DNA of 64,000 bases. Origin: CALBPI01 sp963922335. Lineage in GTDB: Bacteria > Pseudomonadota > Gammaproteobacteria > Steroidobacterales > Woeseiaceae. The DNA is taken from the NCBI GenBank assembly GCA_963922335.1, contig CAWUIB010000006.1, positions 62,001 through 126,000 on the forward strand. Direction: 5' to 3'. Under the pieces are notes generated by a model. It searched no databases. It was not told where the DNA came from and saw only the letters and a list, made by a program, of their open reading frames with translations. Made by a program: the position numbers and the translations under genes. The stretch's first letter is position 1. Each line of letters begins with the position of its first letter. Shown here one piece after another: positions 42,695 through 52,179 of the stretch.

Positions 42695-43663
42695 GTGACC
42701 CCGAACGAGCAATTCCAATTACTCCAGCAACATATCGGTCAGCTGGTCATCGGCCAGCCCCATCTCGTCAACCGTATGCTGATCGCACTGCTTTGCGACG
42801 GTCACCTCCTGGTTGAGGGTGCACCCGGGCTTGCGAAGACGCGCGCGATCAAGGTGCTGAGCGACAGCGTCGATGGCGATTTCCATCGACTCCAGTTTAC
42901 GCCTGATCTTTTGCCCGCCGACCTGACCGGGACCGAGATCTACCGCCCCGAAGATGGCTCATTCCGCTTCCGCCGCGGCCCCCTGTTCCACAACCTTGTG
43001 CTGGCGGATGAGATCAACCGCGCGCCAGCGAAAGTCCAGTCGGCATTGCTGGAAGCTATGGAGGAGCGGCAGATCACCGTCGGCAAGCGTACCTATCCCT
43101 TGCCAGATTTATTCATGGTTATGGCGACACAAAACCCGATCGAGCAGGAGGGCACCTACCCGCTACCGGAAGCCCAGCTCGACCGGTTCCTTTTGCACGT
43201 CAATGTTGACTACCCGAGTGCAGATGATGAGCAGCGAATCCTTCGACTGAATCGTGGCGAAGCGCTACGCAAAGGCGAAGAACACTTTACGCCCGAGCGC
43301 CGAATTTCGCAGGACGCGATTGTTGCGGCGCGACAGCAAGTGCTGGGTTTGCATCTGGCGGAGGAGGTCGAGCGCTACATCATTAATCTGGTTGTGGCGA
43401 CGCGCGACCCTTCGACCGTCGACGCGAGTCTTGCCAGCGCCGTACAGTTTGGTGCGAGTCCCCGTGCCAGTATTGCGCTCGACCGCACAGCGCGTGCGCA
43501 CGCGTGGTTGCAAGGTCGCGACTACGTAGGTCCGGACGATGTCCAGGCGGTCGTCGCCGACGTTTTGCGGCACCGGATCCTTCTGAGCTTCGAAGCCGAG
43601 GCCGACGGCATGGATGCTGATCAGTTCGTTGCCGGGATCGTGGCTGGCGTTGGGGTGCCCTGA
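42695..43663 (+). CDS. MoxR family AAA+ ATPase
   Basis: 322 residues from GTG 42695. Walker A GAPGLAKT (42-49), FTPDLLPADLTGTEIYRPED, Walker B LVLADEINRAPAKVQSALLE, and the MoxR-typical MVMATQNPIEQEGTYPLPEA and QLDRFLLHV. MoxR ATPases act with von Willebrand A proteins as chaperone-like modules, in line with the DUF58 and two VWA genes downstream. First gene of a six-gene operon. Possible -10 box TACACT at 42644-42649; no good -35. Confidence 0.94.
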   Translation: MTPNEQFQLLQQHIGQLVIGQPHLVNRMLIALLCDGHLLVEGAPGLAKTRAIKVLSDSVDGDFHRLQFTPDLLPADLTGTEIYRPEDGSFRFRRGPLFHNLVLADEINRAPAKVQSALLEAMEERQITVGKRTYPLPDLFMVMATQNPIEQEGTYPLPEAQLDRFLLHVNVDYPSADDEQRILRLNRGEALRKGEEHFTPERRISQDAIVAARQQVLGLHLAEEVERYIINLVVATRDPSTVDASLASAVQFGASPRASIALDRTARAHAWLQGRDYVGPDDVQAVVADVLRHRILLSFEAEADGMDADQFVAGIVAGVGVP

Positions 43664-43678
43664 CGGGTCTTCCGCCCG

Positions 43679-44596
43679 ATGGCTGTAGCGTCCGACAACC
43701 TGTCTTCGCGTGTTGAGGTTCGCCAGAGTGATTTGATTGCGCTTCGACACGATGCGCGGGCACTGTCACTCCAGGCGTTACGGGTGCGCGCGCGCAAGGG
43801 CGGCCAATACCTGTCGCATTTTAAAGGCCGGGGCATGGAGTTCGACGAGACTCGACTCTATCAACCGGGTGATGACCCGCGAAGCATTGACTGGCGCGTT
43901 ACCGCGCGAACGGGTCGGGCGTACACCAAACTGTTCAGGGAAGAGCGAGAACGCCCGGTCTTTTGCTGGGTCGATCAACGGCACACGATGCACTTCGCCA
44001 CCCGGGGGGTCTTTAAATCGGTGCAGGCGGCGCGACTCGCGGCTTTGCTCGGCTGGTGTGCGATCCAGCGTGGTGACCGACTGGGCGGGTTCCTCTTTAA
44101 CGATCTGTCGCGTGTTGAGTTGCGTCCACTGCTCGGCAAACGCGCCATCCTGCGCATGATTCACCAGTTGGAGGCGTTGCAAGCGCCCGTGCGAGATGCG
44201 CCTCGGCCGAACTTGCAAAGAACGCTCGCCGGTCTGCGGCGCGTTGCGCATCCCGGTAGCCTCGTGGCGATGATCAGCGACTTCTCTGGGTTCGATGATG
44301 TTTGTGCAGCTCATCTGCGCGCACTGGCGGCACACAACAACCTGATGATCTGCTTTGTTCACGATCCGCTGGAACGGGAACTACCACCTGCAGGTGTCTA
44401 CCCGGTAATGGTTAACGGCACGCGGCTGGAAGTGGATACCGGCGGTGCGCAGGCGAAGCGCTGGAAGGAACGGTTCGACGCGCGCGTTGCGGCGATTGAG
44501 TCAATTTGTCGCGGTGCCGGTGCGAGTATGCGGCTGATCAGCACGGAAGATGCCGCACTTGCCAGCTTGCAGAAAATGACCGGGAGCGTGCGTTGA
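43679..44596 (+). CDS. DUF58 domain protein
   Basis: 305 residues. The DUF58 signature GMEFDETRLYQPGDDPRSID, WRVTARTGRAYTKLFREERE is complete, with a VWA-like fold behind it (CWVDQRHTMHF, where DxSxS is not kept). No membrane segment near the N terminus. Members are always beside moxR and serve as partners in the module. Fifteen bases after moxR; the stop overlaps the next gene by four bases. Confidence 0.92.
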   Translation: MAVASDNLSSRVEVRQSDLIALRHDARALSLQALRVRARKGGQYLSHFKGRGMEFDETRLYQPGDDPRSIDWRVTARTGRAYTKLFREERERPVFCWVDQRHTMHFATRGVFKSVQAARLAALLGWCAIQRGDRLGGFLFNDLSRVELRPLLGKRAILRMIHQLEALQAPVRDAPRPNLQRTLAGLRRVAHPGSLVAMISDFSGFDDVCAAHLRALAAHNNLMICFVHDPLERELPPAGVYPVMVNGTRLEVDTGGAQAKRWKERFDARVAAIESICRGAGASMRLISTEDAALASLQKMTGSVR

Positions 44597-45108
44597 TTTG
44601 GGCGCAGACTCAGCCCACGTTGGATGCGTTGGGGCTGCGTGATATTCACGAGCCGGCGCCGATCGGGTGGTGGCCTTTGGGGCCCGGCTGGTGGGTTGTT
44701 GGCAGCGTCTTGCTAGTCGCTATCGCGGTGCTATCGGTGTACTGGTACCGCAGCGGCGCGCTGCGACGACTCGCTCGCTCGCACCTGCGGACCTATGTCG
44801 ATCGCTGGCACGAGCAAAACAACGACCATCAGCTTCTGGCAGACCTCAGTGAGTGGCTTCGCCGCGTCGCGATTGCGGTTCACGGTCGCGCTGAGGCTGC
44901 TGCACCGGTCGGCGATGCATGGCGCCGCCTTCTCGATCCTCGCGATACGGGGCTTTTCTCGGAGCTGCCCGCAAGTCTGCTGATAGACGGCGTGTATCGC
45001 CCGTCGACACCACCACTCGATGCAGCTGGCGTCGATGCGCTCGGCAATACTTGTGAGCAGTGGTTGCAGCAAGTGACCAAGACCCGAAAACGAGAGGGTC
45101 GAGCATGA
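44593..45108 (+). CDS. DUF4381 membrane protein
   Basis: 171 residues from TTG 44593, which overlaps the DUF58 stop (TTGA); a frame open to 44506 has no better start. The segment LRDIHEPAPIGWWPLGPGWW leads directly into a membrane span (VVGSVLLVAIAVLSVYWYRS), the DUF4381 hallmark, followed by a helical cytoplasmic or periplasmic domain (LADLSEWLRRVAIAVHGRAE). Function unknown; it is the standard fourth member of moxR-bat operons in Gammaproteobacteria. Start is uncertain. Confidence 0.85.
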   Translation: MIWAQTQPTLDALGLRDIHEPAPIGWWPLGPGWWVVGSVLLVAIAVLSVYWYRSGALRRLARSHLRTYVDRWHEQNNDHQLLADLSEWLRRVAIAVHGRAEAAAPVGDAWRRLLDPRDTGLFSELPASLLIDGVYRPSTPPLDAAGVDALGNTCEQWLQQVTKTRKREGRA

Positions 45109-46136
45109 GCGGTGTGTCCTGGCTTCCGGAATGGCTGGTTTTTGCTTGGCCCTGGCTAGGTTTGGTCGTGCCGGTACCGTGGCTGCTCGCGCTGCTATCC
45201 AAACGTGAGCGCCGCCAGTCGCCGGCGCTGCAACTACCGGCGGGGGTGGGGTTTCGTGCATTAGGCACGGAGCGGGGCGGCGGCTTGACGCGATTATGGT
45301 TGCCGGCGCTCTTGCTTACGCTCGGCTGGCTCGCCCTGTGTGCTGCCGCAATGCGCCCACAGTCACTCTCGGAGAGTCGCTCGGCGCCGGTTACGGGCCG
45401 CAATCTGATGTTGGCGGTGGATCTGTCAGGGTCGATGAATGAAAAGGACTTCGCGCTCAACGGGCGTAGCGTCGATCGCCTGTCGGCCACCAAGGCAGTG
45501 GCCGCGCAATTCATCGATCGTCGCGCGGGTGATCGCCTGGGACTGATTTTGTTCGGTGAACGAGCCTACTTGCAGACGCCGCTGACATTCGATCGCGACA
45601 CTCTGGGTACGCTCCTCATGGAAGCGGAGAGCGGGCTTGCAGGAGAAAAAACCGCGATTGGGGATGCAATCGGTCTGGCGGTAAAGCGCATACGTGAGTC
45701 AGAAAAAAAGGACGAAGAACATATCCTGGTGCTGCTCACCGACGGCGCCAACACCGCTGGCGAGATCGATCCGCAAAAAGCGTCGGAGCTTGCAGCGACT
45801 GTGGGTCTCAGAATCTACACGATCGGCATTGGTGCCGAGCGCAGCACCTACAGGTCGAGGGTTCCGGGTCTGGTTCTGCCATCGCGCGACCTGGATGAGA
45901 AGACACTCAAGGCCATCGCTGCGCAGACGGGTGGACGCTATTTTCGCGCCACTGATACGCGTTCCATGCAGGCGATTTATGACGAGCTGGATAAGCTTGA
46001 GCCGGCAGCGGACGATGAGGACGGCTTCAGGACCTATGAGGAGCTGTTCTATTGGCCGGCCTCGCTGGCGGTATTGATGTTCGTTCTCGCGATCCCGTTG
46101 AAGACGCGCGGCCGACGGTACGAAGCGGATGAGTGA
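45105..46136 (+). CDS. VWA domain membrane protein (BatA-type)
   Basis: 343 residues from ATG 45105, overlapping the previous stop by four bases. Two N-terminal membrane segments (LVFAWPWLGLVVPVPWLLAL and LWLPALLLTLGWLALCAAAM) anchor a periplasmic or cytoplasmic VWA domain with an intact MIDAS (DLSGSMNEKDF, TDGANTAG). One more segment near the C terminus (WPASLAVLMFVLAIPLKT). Partner of the MoxR ATPase; in other bacteria Bat proteins affect aerotolerance, stress resistance and envelope integrity. Overlaps the next gene by eight bases. Confidence 0.92.
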   Translation: MSGVSWLPEWLVFAWPWLGLVVPVPWLLALLSKRERRQSPALQLPAGVGFRALGTERGGGLTRLWLPALLLTLGWLALCAAAMRPQSLSESRSAPVTGRNLMLAVDLSGSMNEKDFALNGRSVDRLSATKAVAAQFIDRRAGDRLGLILFGERAYLQTPLTFDRDTLGTLLMEAESGLAGEKTAIGDAIGLAVKRIRESEKKDEEHILVLLTDGANTAGEIDPQKASELAATVGLRIYTIGIGAERSTYRSRVPGLVLPSRDLDEKTLKAIAAQTGGRYFRATDTRSMQAIYDELDKLEPAADDEDGFRTYEELFYWPASLAVLMFVLAIPLKTRGRRYEADE

Positions 46137-47943
46137 ATTTCATTGGATAAGGCCTGCGTGGCTACTGGCAATACCGCTCGCCATCGCGGTCTGGTGGTGG
46201 CTGCGACAGCGTGGCGTTGGGGCAGCATCGCCGTGGCATCGTTGGGTAGATCCGGCGCTGCACGCGATCATGATCAGTGACGGGCGTGAACAACGCGCTG
46301 GTGCGCTGCAATGGTTGGCTTTGGTGGCAGCGATGATCGGCTTGGTTGCGCTTGCAGGTCCGAGCTGGGAGCGCGTCTCGCTGCCGGTGCAACGAGGGAG
46401 TGATGCGCTCGTCATCGCGCTGGACCTCTCAAGATCGATGGATGCCACTGACGTTGCACCTTCCCGGCTGACTCGAGCCAGATTGAAACTGCTGGACGTG
46501 CTTTCGGAGCGTAAGGACGGCGATACCGCGTTACTGGTTTTCAGTGCCAACGCGTTCGTCGTCACGCCATTGACGTCGGACGGTGCCACGATTGCCAGTC
46601 AGGTGATGGCGCTGGACAGTAGTCTCATGCCGACGCGTGGTAGCTATCCGGAGAGCGGTATTCGAAAAGCGCTGCAACTCTTGCGACGCGCGGAGGTCCG
46701 AAGCGGTGACGTGTTGTTGATCACCGATGGCGCGAATCTGACAACAGCGATGGACGCGGCACGTGAACTTGCGGCGGAAGGCCACCGGTTGCACGTGATG
46801 GGCGTGGGTACTGTCGAGGGCGGCCCGATCCCTGAGTCGCGTGGCGGATTCGTCACGGATACACGTGGCACAATTGCCTTACCGAAACTGGATCCGGCCG
46901 GGCTTGCGCGTCTTGCACGTGCAGGTCGGGGTCGGTACGCGAATATGACCAGCAACTCGAGCGACCTGAATGCATTAGGGCTTACCGATAGTGCGCGCAA
47001 GCGCGCCGCCGAAGCACGCGCCGAAGAGGCGATGGAAGTAGAGCAGTGGAGAGATGCTGGCCCTTGGTTGCTACTTTTGTGCCTGCCCATGATTGCGTGG
47101 GTTTTGCGCCGCAGCGTCGTGCTGGCTCCGATCGTCTTGATCTTGATCATGCCATCGGAATCCGCCAACGCTAATGCACTGACCGACTGGTTCAGGAACG
47201 ATGATCAACGTGCAAAAGCGGCGTTGGAGGCAGGCGATGCCGCGAGGGCGGCTGAGTTGTTTCGCAATCCAGGCTGGCAAGCGACTGCCGCTTACCGGCA
47301 GGGAGACTTTGCAGCGAGTGCAGAAGCCTGGCGTGCGCTAGAGGGCGCCGACGCGCTCTACAACGAGGGCACGGCTCTCGCGCAGGCCGGGGAGATTGAA
47401 CAAGCCAAATCCGTCTTGCGTGAAGCGCTGGCCGTTGATCCAAATCACGAGGATGCGGCACATAACCTTGCGCTGTTGGAATCGCTGCCTGAGCCCCCTA
47501 AGGACTCCGGTGAGTCTGGCCAGCAAGAAGGTGAGCAAGGTGACCCGCAGGACGAGAGCGACGGTGAGAACTCCGACGACGCCTCGGGCGAGAGTGCCAG
47601 CGACAGTGCGGGGGAGCCTTCGGGCAACAGCGATGGTGAAGGTCAGGAGACCGAACGCGAACGTGATGAGCAGGAGGAGGCGAGAGATATCGCTGAATTG
47701 ATGCAGGCGTTACGCGAAGCTCAGGAATCGGGCAATGAATCTGCTGTCGAGGAGGCAGTAGCAGAGCTGCAGCAGGCGCAAGAGGCGCAGGAGACAGAAC
47801 AATCGCTGCAGCAATGGCTGCGACGGGTACCGGACGATCCGGGCGGGCTGCTGCGCGCAAAGTTCCGCCGTCAATATCAGAGGCGGCGTACCGATCAGGA
47901 CGGCAACATGCTATGGCCCGATGACCGGAGTGAGCCATGGTAG
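46129..47943 (+). CDS. VWA-TPR membrane protein (BatB/BatC fusion)
   Basis: 604 residues. Two N-terminal membrane segments, a VWA domain with MIDAS DLSRSMDATDVAP and LITDGANLTT, two further spans near 305-345 (WLLLLCLPMIAWVLRRSVVL and following), then TPR repeats at about 350-445 (RAKAALEAGDAARAAELFRN, YNEGTALAQAGEIEQAKSVL). Residues 450-570 are very acidic and rich in glutamate, glutamine and serine, ending with a short conserved tail (DPGGLLRAKFRRQYQRRRTD). The TPR part corresponds to BatC, which is a separate gene in Bacteroides; the fusion is common in Gammaproteobacteria. Overlaps BatA and BatD. Confidence 0.92.
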   Translation: MSEFHWIRPAWLLAIPLAIAVWWWLRQRGVGAASPWHRWVDPALHAIMISDGREQRAGALQWLALVAAMIGLVALAGPSWERVSLPVQRGSDALVIALDLSRSMDATDVAPSRLTRARLKLLDVLSERKDGDTALLVFSANAFVVTPLTSDGATIASQVMALDSSLMPTRGSYPESGIRKALQLLRRAEVRSGDVLLITDGANLTTAMDAARELAAEGHRLHVMGVGTVEGGPIPESRGGFVTDTRGTIALPKLDPAGLARLARAGRGRYANMTSNSSDLNALGLTDSARKRAAEARAEEAMEVEQWRDAGPWLLLLCLPMIAWVLRRSVVLAPIVLILIMPSESANANALTDWFRNDDQRAKAALEAGDAARAAELFRNPGWQATAAYRQGDFAASAEAWRALEGADALYNEGTALAQAGEIEQAKSVLREALAVDPNHEDAAHNLALLESLPEPPKDSGESGQQEGEQGDPQDESDGENSDDASGESASDSAGEPSGNSDGEGQETERERDEQEEARDIAELMQALREAQESGNESAVEEAVAELQQAQEAQETEQSLQQWLRRVPDDPGGLLRAKFRRQYQRRRTDQDGNMLWPDDRSEPW

Positions 47944-49640
47944 TCCGTGCCTTCCTGCTCTTGCTGCTGATGACCACGTTTATCGGCGAGCTGCACGCAG
48001 ACGTGTACGCGCTGATTAGCCGCGACGAGGTGCAACTGAACGAGTCATTCACCCTGGTATTGATCGCAGACAGAAACGAGCAGGGTGAGCCCGATATCGA
48101 CGGCCTCTCGGACAACTTCGATATCCTCGGGCGTAGCCAGTCGAGCAGCATGTCGATTGTCAACGGTCAGCGAGAAACCAGCCGTCGCTGGACCTACAGC
48201 CTGCTACCCAAGGCGCTCGGCGATTTTGAGATTCCTGCGTTGTCGGTGGGAGGTGTATCGAGCCAACCGGTGCGCGTGCGAGTCACTGAGCCTGTTGTTG
48301 CTCCTGCGGGTGATCCTGACATTTTTCTTGAAGTTAGCATCGACAGAAATCAGTCGTGGGTGCAGGCGCAGGTGATTTACACCCTGAAGATTTATCAGGG
48401 TGTTGCGATTCGACAGAATCAACTCGAACCGCTGCGGGTCGAGGGCGGCGAGGTGATTGCAACCCGTCTGGGCGAGGACCGGCGTTACGAGGCTACGATC
48501 GACGGGCGTCAGTTCGATGTGGTGGAACGTACCTACGCACTGTTTCCGCAGGAGAGCGGTGAGTACGAAATTCAGCCGGCAGTGTTCCGCGGCAGCCTTT
48601 ACAGCCGTGGTCGAATCTCTGCGCCACAGGAGTTTCGGTCAGAAGCGTTACAACTGAGCGTCGCACCGGCTGTGCCACCACCGGCGCAGTTTGCGGATGC
48701 GCTCTGGTTGCCGGCGTCCGAGTTGCAGCTCAGTGCATCGATGGAGCCGAAAGATGGCATTCTTGATGAAGGAGTGCCGGCCAATATTGTGGTCGATACG
48801 GTGGTTCGCGGTTTGCAGGCCAACCAGTTGCCAGAGCTGGAGCTGGACGTGGATCCGGCATTGCGTGTGTATCCCGATCAGCCGGACTTCGCATCGCGCG
48901 AGCTCCCGGACGGCGTTATCGCCAGACGTCAGCAGAGCTTTGCGGTCATCGCAGGTCGCGGAGGCGTCTATGAGCTGCCGACTATCACGCTGCCTTGGTT
49001 CGATGTTGATACCGGAGCGTGGCGAGTCGCGAGCGCAGAGCTTGGTAGCTTGCGCGCTGCTGGGCAGATCGTTAGTGAGCCGGCGCCTGTTGTCGTCGAA
49101 CCCGAGCCGGAAGCCGCACTCGACCCGGAGCCGACGCCGCCGCCGACGGTGATCGCCGAGGATCGTGCTTTGCGTGCGGCACTGTTTCGCGCTCGTCTGA
49201 TCAATTACGGGTTGTTGGCATTGTGGCTAGTCACGATTTTTATTATGTGGCGGGCACCCATGACGCAGCGGCGCAAACGTAAACGCGCCCGGGTAGAAGC
49301 TGACCAGAATGCTACCTACCGAACGGCCCGTAAGGCACGCAAGCTGGCAATGCAGGCGGCGCAGCGCGGTGATGCGAGCGCAGCTCGGGACGCTTTATTG
49401 GCTTGGGCACGCGAAGCCCTTGGTCCACATGCAGCCTCTGGCCTGGTGGCGCTTGCAGCAGTACTCCCGGCCCAGGATGCGACAGCGGTACTCGAACTGG
49501 ACCGCGCTTTGTACGGTGCGTCGGAAGATGGCTGGGATGGTGGCCGCCTTGCCAAGGTCATCAACAGTCTCGACAGGCCTGGAGTTCACAATTCAGGCCG
49601 ACAGAGAAATGATTTGCCGGCGCTGTTCCCGTCGAGTTGA
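47937..49640 (+). CDS. BatD-type oxygen-tolerance protein
   Basis: 567 residues with an N-terminal signal peptide (FLLLLLMTTFIGELHADVYA), repeated immunoglobulin-like beta domains (VQLNESFTLVLIADRNEQGE, DFEIPALSVGGVSSQPVRVR, YALFPQESGEYEIQPAVFRG) and a late membrane segment near 430-450 (NYGLLALWLVTIFIMWRAP) with a basic cytoplasmic tail. This is the BatD layout. It overlaps the BatB/C gene by seven bases and closes the operon. Confidence 0.9.
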   Translation: MVVRAFLLLLLMTTFIGELHADVYALISRDEVQLNESFTLVLIADRNEQGEPDIDGLSDNFDILGRSQSSSMSIVNGQRETSRRWTYSLLPKALGDFEIPALSVGGVSSQPVRVRVTEPVVAPAGDPDIFLEVSIDRNQSWVQAQVIYTLKIYQGVAIRQNQLEPLRVEGGEVIATRLGEDRRYEATIDGRQFDVVERTYALFPQESGEYEIQPAVFRGSLYSRGRISAPQEFRSEALQLSVAPAVPPPAQFADALWLPASELQLSASMEPKDGILDEGVPANIVVDTVVRGLQANQLPELELDVDPALRVYPDQPDFASRELPDGVIARRQQSFAVIAGRGGVYELPTITLPWFDVDTGAWRVASAELGSLRAAGQIVSEPAPVVVEPEPEAALDPEPTPPPTVIAEDRALRAALFRARLINYGLLALWLVTIFIMWRAPMTQRRKRKRARVEADQNATYRTARKARKLAMQAAQRGDASAARDALLAWAREALGPHAASGLVALAAVLPAQDATAVLELDRALYGASEDGWDGGRLAKVINSLDRPGVHNSGRQRNDLPALFPSS

Positions 49641-49687
49641 GCAGGATTCGGGTGGCGGCAAACCCGGCAGCCCGACAAACTGCTTCC

Positions 49688-50557
49688 ATGAATAGTTCGC
49701 CTTTCAAACAATCTGACTACGAACGGATGGGGCTCGTCATCGACTGGATCGCCGAGCATCGCCAAAGCCAACCGTCGGTGGCCTCGATGGCGCGTGTCGC
49801 CGACTCGAGCGAGGCACATTTTTCACGACTGTTTCGTCGGTGGGCAGGGATTTCCCCACAAAGGTTTCTCGCGCAGCTGACGCTGAACGATGCGCGCGAG
49901 CGCCTTGCCAATGATGACACGGTCGAGGCGGCTGCCTGGGAAGCCGGGTTGTCTGGTCCCGCACGACTGCATGATCTGTTCGTGCGCATTGATGCGGTAA
50001 CGCCGGGCGAATACCGGCGCAAAGGCGAAGGGCTTGAGCTGCGCGTAGGATTCGGCATGACCCGTTTCGGGGAGGCGATGCTGGTTACCAGCGATCGCGG
50101 CATCGTCGCGCTAAGGTTCTGTGATCAGGCGCACGATCAACTATTCCAAGGCCTGCGTCGGGAGTGGCCGAAGGCCGAGTTGCGGGATATCAGCCTGCCG
50201 GACGGGTATCTCGGCGACTTGGTGGATGGCGCGGTGGACCCGGATGGCGTGCGGCTGCTGCTGGCCGGTACGCCGTTCCAGATCAAGGTGTGGCAAGCGC
50301 TTCTCGCACTGGCGCCCGGTGAGCTGACCAGCTATGCGGATATCGCGAGATCAATCGGTTCAGCCAGTGCAGTGCGAGCTGTTGGCAACGCTGTCGGTGC
50401 GAATCGCATCGCTTGCCTGATTCCCTGTCACCGGGTGCTGAGGTCAAACGGCGCATTGGGCGGCTACCGGTGGGGCTTGACGCGAAAGCGGTGCTTGCTC
50501 GTCCACGAAACGTGTCGGCTCGAGGCGCCCAAACTACAAACGGTGTTAACCTCCTGA
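49688..50557 (+). CDS. AraC-type HTH and O6-methylguanine-DNA methyltransferase (Ada-like)
   Basis: 289 residues from ATG 49688. Residues 10-115 form an AraC-type DNA-binding domain (SVASMARVADSSEAHFSRLF, RRWAGISPQRFLAQLTLNDA). Residues 125-280 form an Ogt methyltransferase with the acceptor cysteine C247 in CLIPCHRVLRSNGALGGY and upstream TPFQIKVWQALLALAPGELT. Unlike Ada it lacks the N-terminal zinc domain with the phosphotriester acceptor Cys, so it cannot sense methylphosphotriesters that way. It repairs O6-alkylguanine; whether it also regulates is unclear. It follows BatD by 47 bases. No clear SD. Confidence 0.9.
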   Translation: MNSSPFKQSDYERMGLVIDWIAEHRQSQPSVASMARVADSSEAHFSRLFRRWAGISPQRFLAQLTLNDARERLANDDTVEAAAWEAGLSGPARLHDLFVRIDAVTPGEYRRKGEGLELRVGFGMTRFGEAMLVTSDRGIVALRFCDQAHDQLFQGLRREWPKAELRDISLPDGYLGDLVDGAVDPDGVRLLLAGTPFQIKVWQALLALAPGELTSYADIARSIGSASAVRAVGNAVGANRIACLIPCHRVLRSNGALGGYRWGLTRKRCLLVHETCRLEAPKLQTVLTS

Positions 50558-50599
50558 CGCCGGGCGCTGTTGCCCGCCCGATTTTGTGCCCGAGGCAAT

Positions 50600-51484
50600 A
50601 TGCGCCCCATTCACTGGCTGCTGATGCTGGTCGTCAATCTGGTCTTCGGATTGAATCTTGTCGCCAGCAAATATGTACTGCTTGAACTGCCACCGCTTAC
50701 GGTTTCTGCGCTCAGATTTGCGGTTGTACTCACCGTCATGGCGCCGCTGCTTCGTTGGCAAAAAGGGCAGATGCGCACGATTTTTGCTGTTGGGTTCCTG
50801 ATGGGTACCGTGCACTTTGCGCTGCTTAACACAGGCCTTGCGCTCGCCGGCGATGTGTCGACTGTGGCGATTGTGATTCAGCTCGGCGTCCCGTTCGCTA
50901 CGCTGTTTTCGGTCTGGTTTCTCGGTGAGACCATACGCTGGCGCCGCTGGCTCGGTATTGCGCTCGCGTTTCTCGGCGTAATGGTCATGGGTTTCGACCC
51001 CCGAGTGTTCAATTACGTAACGGCAGTGATTATCGTCGCGATGGCCGCCGCAGCCGGGGCTGCAGGCATGACGCTCATGAAGGCGCGCATACGTGTCAAT
51101 GCGTTTCAGCTGCAGGGATGGCTGGCGGTCGTCAGCTGTCCGTCACTATTGATCGTCGCCGCCATTGCGGAGCGCGATGCGCTGGCTGAGGTGTCGGGCA
51201 TCTCACCACTTGGCGCGGCGTGTCTTGTTTTCTCGGGAGTTGGCGCGGGCCTGATCGGGCACGGCGGCACGTACATGCTGCTACAACGGTATGATCTTTC
51301 GCTGGTCTCGCCGCTACTGCTGCTCGCCACGGTGTTCGGTGTGGTCTTCGGTGTGACTCTGCTCGGCGATGTGCTGACCTCGAGGATGATTATCGGCGGT
51401 GTGATCACACTCGCAGGCGCGCTGGTCATTACGTTGAGGAACACGCCCCGTGCGGGTGGGATGCCGGAGACGATGGTTCGATGA
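50600..51484 (+). CDS. EamA/DMT-family transporter
   Basis: 294 residues from ATG 50600, chosen as the first start with MRPIHWLLMLVVNLVFGLNL, a membrane segment with the EamA family pattern. Ten predicted membrane segments in two repeats: VVLTVMAPLLRWQKGQMRTI, RWLGIALAFLGVMVMGFDPR, then GVGAGLIGHGGTYMLLQRYD and ITLAGALVITLRNTP. Likely exporter of metabolites or amino acids in the inner membrane; substrate cannot be read. The stop overlaps the HAD gene by four bases. Confidence 0.9.
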   Translation: MRPIHWLLMLVVNLVFGLNLVASKYVLLELPPLTVSALRFAVVLTVMAPLLRWQKGQMRTIFAVGFLMGTVHFALLNTGLALAGDVSTVAIVIQLGVPFATLFSVWFLGETIRWRRWLGIALAFLGVMVMGFDPRVFNYVTAVIIVAMAAAAGAAGMTLMKARIRVNAFQLQGWLAVVSCPSLLIVAAIAERDALAEVSGISPLGAACLVFSGVGAGLIGHGGTYMLLQRYDLSLVSPLLLLATVFGVVFGVTLLGDVLTSRMIIGGVITLAGALVITLRNTPRAGGMPETMVR

Positions 51485-52179
51485 TTCGTGTGCTTTCATT
51501 TGATCTGGATGACACGCTGTGGGCGGTGAAGCCAGTCATTCTTGCCGCCGAGCGCGTGCAGTGGACATGGATTCGCGAACACTTTCCGCAAAGCGTTGGC
51601 GTTTGGGACAAAACAAAGCTGCAGGAGATTCGTCGCAGCGTTTGGGACGCATATCCTGATCGGCATTTCGATCTGACATTCCTGAGGTTGGAATGCCTGC
51701 GGCGAATTGCAACGCGATCCGGCATTCAGGACGTGGCCGGTTTTGCCGCGGATGCTTTCGCCGCCTTTGAGTCTGCGCGCAATCGTGTGTGCTTCTACTC
51801 TGATGCCCTGCCCGCGCTGGCGCGACTAGTCCGCAACTATTCACTGGTCGCGGTGACGAACGGCAACGCCTCGCTGGATCGAACGGGGATCGGTAGCTGG
51901 TTTAGCGCCAGAGTGTCTGCCCGCGATGTGGGCGCGGCCAAACCCGATTGCCGTATGTTCGACGCCGCCGCGAAGCTCGCGGCAGTGGCACCCGATGAGG
52001 TGCTGCACATCGGCGACTCGCCAGAGCTCGATGTCGAAGGCGCCCGTCGGGCGGGTCAGCATACAGTCTGGTTGAATCGCCAAAACCTCGCGTGGCCCCG
52101 AGGACTGCCACGCCCAGACCTTGAGATTCGATCACTGGCGGCCCTCACCCGCGGCACAATCGCGGAGATCGGCGCATGA
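51481..52179 (+). CDS. HAD-superfamily hydrolase
   Basis: 232 residues. HAD motif I is SFDLDDTLWA (D8, D10), motif II VAVTNGNASLDRTG, and motif IV HIGDSPELDVEGARRAG. A cap domain lies between motif I and II. It resembles YigB-type phosphatases (5-amino-6-(5-phosphoribitylamino)uracil phosphate and sugar-phosphate phosphatases), which is a guess on length and motifs. Overlaps its neighbours by four bases on each side. Confidence 0.88.
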   Translation: MIRVLSFDLDDTLWAVKPVILAAERVQWTWIREHFPQSVGVWDKTKLQEIRRSVWDAYPDRHFDLTFLRLECLRRIATRSGIQDVAGFAADAFAAFESARNRVCFYSDALPALARLVRNYSLVAVTNGNASLDRTGIGSWFSARVSARDVGAAKPDCRMFDAAAKLAAVAPDEVLHIGDSPELDVEGARRAGQHTVWLNRQNLAWPRGLPRPDLEIRSLAALTRGTIAEIGA

